Below, piece by piece: positions 6,677 to 10,681 of a DNA stretch of 10,681 nucleotides. The position numbers and the translations under genes were made by a program. The stretch is from DAOVRL01 sp023128595. GTDB lineage: Bacteria; Planctomycetota; Phycisphaerae; Sedimentisphaerales; Anaerobacaceae. A model generated the notes under the pieces. The model ran no database searches. It had not been told where the DNA came from and worked only from the letters and a program-made list of their open reading frames with translations. Every line of letters begins with the position of its first letter. Position 1 is the stretch's first letter. The stretch covers positions 1 to 10,681 of the forward strand of contig DAOVRL010000152.1 of assembly GCA_030628155.1 (NCBI GenBank), given 5' to 3'.

Positions 6677-7414
6677 ATGCATCATTCCATGAAGCTTGCA
6701 GGTGTAGATTTAGGTTGGAAAGCAAAAGGAACTAACTCGGCTGTGGCCATTGGCGAGTTGCAGAAGAATCGTTTTTGCATAACCGATGTAATTACTTCGT
6801 TGACAGTTGATGAAGTAACCAAAGCTTTATTCGCCCATTCAAATATTTTTGGACTAGGAATCGATGCGCCACTTATTATCAATAACTATTCTGGGCAACG
6901 AACTTGCGAGCGTCTTTTGAGCTCGGACTACGGTAACAGAAAAGCCTCTTGTCATAGCTCCAACCTTACTCATTATCCTGATCCTACTGGCGTGGATTTG
7001 GCGAAGAAACTCCTTCTCAAAGGGTACTCTCACGCATGCCTGTCTGATAAATTTATAATCGAATGTTATCCTCATCCCACCATTATCGAAATCTTCGGCT
7101 TAAGTGAACGCATCCTTTATAAAAAGGGCAAAGTCTCGATACGGCGTTACGGTCAAAAATACCTTGCAAAGCTTATTTCGAAGTTGAGCAAGTCTTTGAT
7201 CTTAATGCTTGACATTCCAGACAATCTACGAAGCTTTGTTTCGCCAGCAAAAATCGATAACCTTAAAGGAAAATCGTTGAAGGAAAATGAAGATGCACTA
7301 GACTCCATAATATGTGCTTATACTGCCGCTTTATTTAAACTCAATCTTCAAAGCCAGACTTTTGGCAATAAGCAAGATGGGTATATCTACGTACCACAAA
7401 TACACTGTATCTAA
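6677..7414 (+). CDS. DUF429 protein, predicted RNase H-fold nuclease
   Basis: A 245-residue cytoplasmic protein that matches DUF429 (predicted RNase H-like nucleases). Markers in order: LAGVDLGW with D11, GLGIDAPLI with D63, RTCERLL, FIIECYPHP with E129, ENEDALDSIICAYTAA with D206 and D209, and a terminal GYIYVP. These acidic residues fit a metal-dependent RNase H-type site, but the activity and substrate are not established for the family. Three 60-base lines inside the gene (7021, 7141, 7201) hold 25, 24 and 23 G+C, or 40%, against 63% in a line of the PCC gene. With many A/T-ending codons this suggests recent transfer. No good ribosome-binding site precedes ATG 6677; ATG 6689 (MKLAGVDLGW) would start closer to the domain and is equally possible. 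It stands alone, with non-coding DNA on both sides. Confidence 0.85.
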   Translation: MHHSMKLAGVDLGWKAKGTNSAVAIGELQKNRFCITDVITSLTVDEVTKALFAHSNIFGLGIDAPLIINNYSGQRTCERLLSSDYGNRKASCHSSNLTHYPDPTGVDLAKKLLLKGYSHACLSDKFIIECYPHPTIIEIFGLSERILYKKGKVSIRRYGQKYLAKLISKLSKSLILMLDIPDNLRSFVSPAKIDNLKGKSLKENEDALDSIICAYTAALFKLNLQSQTFGNKQDGYIYVPQIHCI

Positions 7415-7424
7415 CCACTGCGTA

Positions 7425-7452
7425 GAGCGGGCGGTTAACAGAGCCGCCGCTC
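7425..7452 (+). terminator. GC-rich hairpin after the DUF429 gene
   Basis: GAGCGGGCGG (7425-7434) pairs with CCGCCGCTC (7444-7452) except for one bulged G, 10 bp after the stop codon. No T-tract follows, so it may stabilise the 3' end or act as a weak terminator. Confidence 0.4.
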
Positions 7453-7586
7453 ACGGAAACTGTGGGCCGAGATTTTGTTCCTTCGTGGTCTGACAAGAAG
7501 CCGCAAAAACGCGTCGAGATATTGGCTCCCCGCTTCGGCAAGGCTTCGCAGGGCATAGCGCGGGGGTTTGTGGTTGGTAAAAGGGC

Positions 7587-7614
7587 TTGAAATTCTATCG
7601 GATGACTGTATTAT
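7587..7614 (+). promoter_or_regulatory. Sigma-70-type promoter abutting the aspartyl-protease-like gene
   Basis: TTGAAA (7587-7592, 5 of 6 matches) and TATTAT (7609-7614, 5 of 6) are 16 bp apart. Transcription normally starts about 7 nt after the -10 box, which falls on or next to the A of the ATG at 7621. No Shine-Dalgarno fits in the 6-nt gap, so the mRNA is predicted to be leaderless. Confidence 0.55.
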
Positions 7615-7620
7615 AGAAGT

Positions 7621-7989
7621 ATGGGTGCATTTCACACAAGTTGCAGAATTGAGAATCACATCGACAGGTCGAGGTCTGTGCGGATAGCGAAGCTCCTGGT
7701 GGACACGGGCAGCGAATACACCTGGGTTCCTGCGACAAAGTTGGAGAAGATCGGGGTCACCAGAGAAAAGAAGGACATGCGCTTTGTTATGGCTAATGGT
7801 GAAGTCGTGACTCGCAGCGTTGGTTTTGCGATAGTGCGCGTGGGCAGGAATTTCACCATAGATGAGGTGGTTTTTGCCGAGGCCGGCGATCTGATCTTGC
7901 TGGGCGCCCGGACTCTGGAGGGGCTCAATCTCACTGTCGATGCTGTCAGGAAGAAGCTTGTTGCGGCCGGTCCGGTGCCGGCTGCCTAA
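7621..7989 (+). CDS. Small clan AA retropepsin-like aspartic protease
   Basis: A 122-residue protein with the retropepsin layout: strand RIAKLLVDTGSEYTWVP with catalytic-type D28-T29-G30-S31, a flap-like middle (MRFVMANGEVVTRSVGFAIVRV), a second strand pair (TIDEVVFAEAGDLILLGARTLEGLNLTVD) carrying the LLG signature, and a short tail. It fits the bacterial stand-alone clan AA aspartic protease family of about 120 residues, which would work as a homodimer. Substrates of these proteins are unknown. There is no signal peptide, so it should be cytoplasmic. ATG 7621 gives the usual family N-terminus (MG..., CRIEN). GTG at 7677 is an in-frame alternative behind a GAGG, but it would cut off the first strand. 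The gene has its own promoter and converges on the membrane-protein gene at 8072. Confidence 0.85.
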   Translation: MGAFHTSCRIENHIDRSRSVRIAKLLVDTGSEYTWVPATKLEKIGVTREKKDMRFVMANGEVVTRSVGFAIVRVGRNFTIDEVVFAEAGDLILLGARTLEGLNLTVDAVRKKLVAAGPVPAA

Positions 7990-8021
7990 ACCCTGCGGAG
8001 CAACTCACTATGCCGGGCGAC

Positions 8022-8072
8022 GCGGCAAAAACGCCGCCAGTGTGCTTCGTCGTTAGCTTAGAACCTGGCGGC
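8022..8072 (-). terminator. Terminator of the minus-strand membrane-protein gene
   Basis: Read on the minus strand, GCCGCCAG (8072-8065) pairs perfectly with CTGGCGGC (8040-8033) across a 24-nt loop and is followed by GTTTTTG, a five-T run (8031-8027). The 3' arm can instead pair with a second GCCGC after the T-run (8026-8022; 5-bp stem, loop GTTTTT), so two exclusive hairpins are possible. It lies between two convergent genes. Confidence 0.55.
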
Positions 8073-8560
8073 TATTGCTCCTGGTCGGAGGCTCTTTTAG
8101 CCGGTCCGAAGCAGATGAAGGAGACGAATATCAGGGCTGCACCGCAAAGGAAGAGGAGTATTCGCTGGCGGGGCTCGCTGCTGCGCACAAGCCACGTGGG
8201 CATGGCGGGCTCGTTTGGCTCTTGGTCGGCAGTGTCGGCGAGCGTCTTTTTGGCGTCGGACAATTGGGCAGCGGTTGCCCTTGGATAGACGGTGTTGGGG
8301 TCTTCATGCTCGGCGCCGATAGTGGCCGGGGCGATGCGCCTGATAAGATTGGGGTCATCTTCCAATTTACGCAGCAGTGCGTCATAGTCGGCGTTGAGGG
8401 ATTCGAGGCGATCGGAAAGACTCTTTGCCTGGTTGAGAAAGTGCTTGTTTCGACAGTATCTGACCAGATCATCGCAGAGGACCGAGCCGCCGACTGCTGC
8501 GGCACCGACACCAAAGAAGGCGACAAACAAAAGCGTGCGGATGATGTTTTGCCCTTGCAT
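8072..8560 (-). CDS. Two-segment membrane protein with FtsB/DivIC-like motif, function unknown
   Basis: A 162-residue protein that I do not recognise as a named family. Residues about 7-28 (IRTLLFVAFFGVGAAAVGG) and 133-151 (ILLFLCGAALIFVSFICF) are membrane segments. Between them lies a charged, probably helical stretch (about 42-70, AKSLSDRLESLNADYDALLRKL) followed by EDDPNLIRRIAPATIGAE. That pattern, a coil and then DP-x-x-I-x-x-I-A-x-x-x-x-G, recalls the FtsB/DivIC cell-division proteins. Those have only one membrane segment and are shorter, so this is at most a structural analogy. ATG 8560 is the first start in frame and is preceded by a promoter-like sequence but no Shine-Dalgarno. Codon pattern, both membrane segments and the 3' terminator support a real gene on this strand; the opposite-strand frame at 8075-8617 is its shadow. 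Confidence 0.7.
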   Translation of the reverse strand: MQGQNIIRTLLFVAFFGVGAAAVGGSVLCDDLVRYCRNKHFLNQAKSLSDRLESLNADYDALLRKLEDDPNLIRRIAPATIGAEHEDPNTVYPRATAAQLSDAKKTLADTADQEPNEPAMPTWLVRSSEPRQRILLFLCGAALIFVSFICFGPAKRASDQEQ

Positions 8561-8567
8561 GGTCCAA

Positions 8568-8594
8568 ATAATACTACGGCCAAACTGTTTTCAA
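8568..8594 (-). promoter_or_regulatory. Possible promoter abutting the membrane-protein gene
   Basis: On the minus strand, TTGAAA (8594-8589) and TATTAT (8573-8568) stand 15 bp apart, with the -10 box ending 7 nt before the ATG at 8560. The hexamers are the same as at 7587-7614, and again transcription would start at the start codon. The 15-bp spacer is short, which lowers confidence. Confidence 0.35.
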
Positions 8595-8647
8595 CAGATT
8601 CCTCCACTTCGGCATGACTCAGTCGTGCCTTCGGTCGGAATGACACA
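8594..8647. repeat. Probable dispersed intergenic repeat with a central palindrome
   Basis: This block begins ACAGATTCCTCCACTTCGG and ends CTTCGGTCGGAATGACACAGG. From memory, such GATTCCTC...CGGAATGACA strings recur between genes in many environmental bacterial genomes. Its centre holds GGCATGACT (8611-8619) and AGTCGTGCC (8621-8629), a 9-bp hairpin with one G-T pair and a single-base gap, so the outer repeat may be interrupted by a smaller palindrome. Confidence 0.4.
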
Positions 8648-8752
8648 GGTTAAGAATATTATACTGACTTTTCAGAAACGGCACTACATACGCGATAACG
8701 TCTCGTAAACTATATTCGGCACTGGGCTGCGATGTAGTACAGAAAAGGGGTG
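8648..8752. other. Non-coding DNA upstream of the membrane-protein gene and past the enolase terminator
   Basis: I see no gene here. The stretch is moderately AT-rich (for example AAGAATATTATACTG at 8653-8667) and separates the divergent 5' end at 8560 from the enolase terminator. Confidence 0.4.
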
Positions 8753-8807
8753 AAAAAATCACGGCAGGTGCAAATACTCCACTCCATTGAGACGATTGCA
8801 CCTGCCG
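8753..8807 (-). terminator. Rho-independent terminator of the enolase gene
   Basis: Read on the minus strand, CGGCAGGTGCAA (8807-8796) pairs perfectly with TTGCACCTGCCG (8773-8762), a 12-bp stem with a 22-nt loop, followed by TGA and six T (8758-8753). It is downstream of enolase in the right orientation, but about 200 nt from the stop codon because the 8816-8997 insertion lies between. Confidence 0.75.
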
Positions 8808-8815
8808 AAGCAAAC

Positions 8816-8997
8816 TTAGAACCTATCCAAATAACCCGCTCTATTGTGGCCGGCTGCAAAGCCCGACGCGTGCGTTGTCGGCCAAAAACGTCCTCAACGT
8901 GGAGCAAACCACGCTTCCGGGCGTTTTTGGCCTGCCGCCTTGGCCTCGGACTTTTCGCTCGGCCTCGTGACGACCCGGTTATTCGGATAGGCTCTTA
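8816..8997. mobile_element. MITE-like palindromic insertion with TTA target duplication
   Basis: The element core is 8819-8994 (176 bp). Its ends are imperfect inverted repeats: GAACCTATCCAAATAACC at the left and, reverse-complemented, GAGCCTATCCGAATAACC at the right (17 of 20 positions equal over the first 20). TTA flanks it on both sides (8816-8818 and 8995-8997), as for a 3-bp target duplication. The inside is also symmetric about position 8906: GGCCAAAAACG (8880-8890) with CGTTTTTGGCC (8922-8932), and CGTGG (8898-8902) with CCACG (8909-8913). It has no coding capacity. Ends starting GAGCCT and a TNA-type duplication recall the IS1031 group of the IS5 family, so a transposase of that kind may have moved it; this link is inference. 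Confidence 0.75.
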
Positions 8998-9008
8998 GTT
9001 TTTCAATT

Positions 9009-10295
9009 CTATTTGAACATGAAGCCGGCGTATCGAGCGGCCGGGCCGAGGTCCTCGTTTATTCTGAGCAGCTGGTTGTACTTGCAGATTCTGTCGGTTC
9101 GGCAGAGCGAGCCGGTTTTTATCTGACCGACGCCCGTTGCGACGGCGAGATCGGCGATAGTGGAATCCTCTGTTTCGCCGCTTCTATGGCTTATGACGGC
9201 GGTCCAGCCGGCCCTGCGAGCCATATTGACGGCCTCGAACGTCTCTGTCAGTGTGCCTATCTGGTTGAGCTTTATCAATATGGAGTTTGCGCAGTCGAGC
9301 TTGATGCCTTTTGCCAGGCGTTTGGTGTTGGTTACAAAGAGATCGTCGCCGACCAACTGGATCTGGCCGCCGAGTTTCTTATTCAATTTCGTCCAGCCGG
9401 CCCAGTCATCCTCGGCCAGCCCATCCTCGATTGAGATGATCGGGTATTTGTCCACCCATGCGGCCCAGTGCCTGACCATCGCATCGGAGGAGACCTTTTT
9501 CTTCGGAGCGGACTTGAAGAATTTATATGTCTTTGTTTTGTTGTCGAACATTTCGGTCGAGGCGGGGTCGAGTGCGATTGAGATGTCTTGCCGCACTTTG
9601 TAGCCGGCTTTCTTGATGGCGGTGGTGACGACTTCGAGGGCCTCTTCGTTGGATTTTAGCGAGGGTGCAAAGCCGCCTTCGTCGCCGACCGATGTGGAAT
9701 AGCCTTTTTTGGCGAGGACCGCCTTTAGCGTGTGGAAGACTTCTGCGCCCATTTGCAGTGCCTGGGGGAAGTCCTTGGCGCCGGTTGGCATGATCATAAA
9801 TTCTTGAAAATCGACGTTGTTGTCTGCGTGTTTTCCGCCGTTTAGGATGTTCATCATCGGGACGGGCAGGATATTCGCGTTGCATCCGCCCAGATAGCGG
9901 TACAACGGCAGGCCGGCCCAGTCGGCGGCGGCCTTGGCAACGGCCAAGGAGACACCCAATATCGCGTTTGCGCCGAGCTTGCTCTTGTTGGCGGTGCCGT
10001 CAACTTCGATCATCAGGGCATCGAGCTCCTCCTGGAGCAGGGCGTCCAAACCGAGTACTTCTGGAGCGATGATTCCGTTTACGTTTCTGACGGCGCCGGC
10101 AACGCCCTTGCCCAGGTAGCGTTTGGCTCGTTTATCTCTAAGCTCGACGGCCTCGTATGCGCCCGTACTGGCGCCGGAGGGCACGGCGGCCCGGCCAAAG
10201 GAGCCATCGTCGAGTAGTACATCAACCTCAACGGTGGGGTTGCCGCGGGAATCGAGTATTTCCCTGGCTGTCACATCGACTATCGTTGTGAACAT
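9009..10295 (-). CDS. eno: Enolase (phosphopyruvate hydratase)
   Basis: Enolase, 428 residues, converts 2-phosphoglycerate to phosphoenolpyruvate in cytoplasmic glycolysis and gluconeogenesis. The full set of site residues is present: the S40-G-A-S-T loop, H156 (NGGKHADNN), E165 (DFQEFMI), catalytic E206 (SVGDEGGFAP), magnesium ligands D243, E290 (ISIEDGLAEDDW) and D317 (LVGDDLFVTN), catalytic base K342 (LIKLNQIGT), H370-R371-S372 (SHRSGETEDSTIADLAVA) and K393 (QIKTGSLCRTDR). Length and start (MFTTIVDVTAREILDSRGNPTVEV) are normal. ATG at 10295 is preceded by AAAGGA (10307-10302) at 6 nt, an ideal ribosome-binding site. The gene is monocistronic here, with its own promoter-like sequence upstream. 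Its 3' region is split by a palindromic insertion placed 11 bp after the stop codon. Confidence 0.98.
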   Translation of the reverse strand: MFTTIVDVTAREILDSRGNPTVEVDVLLDDGSFGRAAVPSGASTGAYEAVELRDKRAKRYLGKGVAGAVRNVNGIIAPEVLGLDALLQEELDALMIEVDGTANKSKLGANAILGVSLAVAKAAADWAGLPLYRYLGGCNANILPVPMMNILNGGKHADNNVDFQEFMIMPTGAKDFPQALQMGAEVFHTLKAVLAKKGYSTSVGDEGGFAPSLKSNEEALEVVTTAIKKAGYKVRQDISIALDPASTEMFDNKTKTYKFFKSAPKKKVSSDAMVRHWAAWVDKYPIISIEDGLAEDDWAGWTKLNKKLGGQIQLVGDDLFVTNTKRLAKGIKLDCANSILIKLNQIGTLTETFEAVNMARRAGWTAVISHRSGETEDSTIADLAVATGVGQIKTGSLCRTDRICKYNQLLRINEDLGPAARYAGFMFK

Positions 10296-10362
10296 CTCAC
10301 ATCCTTTCAGTATGTTTGTGAGAAACTGCTACTTTTCGCCGTATCCGGCGATTCTCTGCGAG

Positions 10363-10391
10363 AGATTACTGAGTTTCGGTAACCAAGTCAA
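10363..10391 (-). promoter_or_regulatory. Candidate enolase promoter
   Basis: On the minus strand, TTGACT (10391-10386, 5 of 6 matches to a -35 box) and TAATCT (10368-10363, 3 of 6) are 17 bp apart, about 68 bp before the start codon. The leader would carry two small stem-loops: TCTCT/AGAGA (10353-10365) and CGCCG/CGGCG (10337-10350). Confidence 0.4.
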
Positions 10392-10439
10392 GGGCGTTGG
10401 AGAGTTTTTCCGCCGGCGGGTATGGCGAGATATTCCGGT

Positions 10440-10681
10440 AAACGCTCGCGAGTGCAATATATGACGCGGGTATCGAATTGAGCCACCAGGACACAAAGGC
10501 ACAAGTGGAACTTAGGCACGGATGCCCGGCCATTCGGCCCTGCTCAGGGCAGGCACTGCGCGGGCACAGGTTGCGCGGATTTGCACGGATTATGGGGGCG
10601 TCGGATTTTACCGCCGAGAACTTGGCGCGGCTTCGGGCCGTTGGCCCTGGGCCGCAACCAAAAAGTTCGTCCGCCAAGAAA
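10440..10681. other. Non-coding, repeat-derived DNA at the right edge
   Basis: No gene is supported. The stretch contains pieces resembling dispersed intergenic repeats of environmental genomes: CCACCAGGACACAAAGGCAC (10484-10503) and GCGCGGATTTGCACGGATTA (10574-10593). There are also GC palindromes such as CCCTG/CAGGG (10538-10549) and GGGCC/GGCCC (10635-10647). The open frame across it on the minus strand reads as low-quality protein (rich in Cys, Pro, Ser, Arg) with no ribosome-binding site. It may be the upstream flank of a gene beyond the window. Confidence 0.45.

Noticed and set aside
7455..7606. Possible remnant gene between DUF429 and the protease-like gene
   Set aside because: Each frame gives only about 10-45 residues (for example VGRDFVPSWSDKKPQKRVEI) with no start signal or recognisable family; I treat it as spacer with direct repeats such as GCTTCG.
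6677..7989. DUF429 and the retropepsin-like gene as a two-gene defence system
   Set aside because: They are about 200 bp apart with a hairpin and a separate promoter between them, differ in base composition, and no other defence gene is near.
8075..8617. Plus-strand frame of 180 codons
   Set aside because: It lies antisense to the membrane-protein gene, which has convincing membrane segments and a terminator; this frame has no recognisable domain or start signal.
8750..8998. Plus-strand frame of 82 codons
   Set aside because: It is made of the enolase terminator and the palindromic element, both explained as non-coding structures.
10366..10677. Minus-strand frame of 103 codons upstream of enolase
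   Set aside because: It has no ribosome-binding site, an odd composition rich in Cys, Pro, Ser and Arg, and spans repeat-like non-coding DNA and the likely enolase promoter.

Overview
The window looks like chromosomal DNA of a planctomycete, most likely of the Phycisphaerae/Sedimentisphaerales type or an uncultured relative. This is an inference. It rests on a secreted lamin-tail-domain protein, a secreted FG-GAP/VCBS beta-propeller protein ending in NYYSP, a histidine kinase with a very long low-complexity extracytoplasmic region, and intergenic DNA full of short dispersed repeats. No rRNA, tRNA, CRISPR array or intact transposase was seen.

Layout, left to right. Positions 2-748 (+) hold the 3' end of a lamin-tail-domain surface or secreted protein. 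A gene-poor spacer with a 26-bp tandem repeat follows. A two-component operon (+) comes next: an OmpR/PhoB-type response regulator (1095-1787) and, 6 bp later, its 867-residue sensor kinase (1794-4397). A secreted beta-propeller protein (4608-5975) is bracketed by two inverted copies of a 30-bp palindromic repeat. Then come a small PCC/DUF296 protein (6089-6523), an AT-rich and probably transferred DUF429 RNase H-like protein (6677-7414) and a small retropepsin-like protein with a DTGS motif (7621-7989), all on +. Convergent to these are a two-membrane-segment protein of unknown function with an FtsB/DivIC-like motif (8072-8560, -) and enolase (9009-10295, -). The last 240 bases are non-coding and look repeat-derived.

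Only the regulator/kinase pair is clearly a working unit: the kinase should phosphorylate Asp55 of the regulator, and an 11-bp-spaced direct repeat upstream of the -10 box is a candidate autoregulatory site. The genes from 4608 to 7989 share a strand, but repeats or their own promoters separate them, so they are probably independent genes. Enolase is the housekeeping anchor.

The best unexplained structures are not in the genes. One is a 176-bp full-length imperfect palindrome with 20-bp terminal inverted repeats and a TTA target duplication, inserted between the enolase stop codon and its terminator. Another is the mirror-image palindrome arrangement around the beta-propeller gene. Two promoter/start arrangements suggest leaderless transcripts. 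I did not find convincing evidence of a new multi-gene system.
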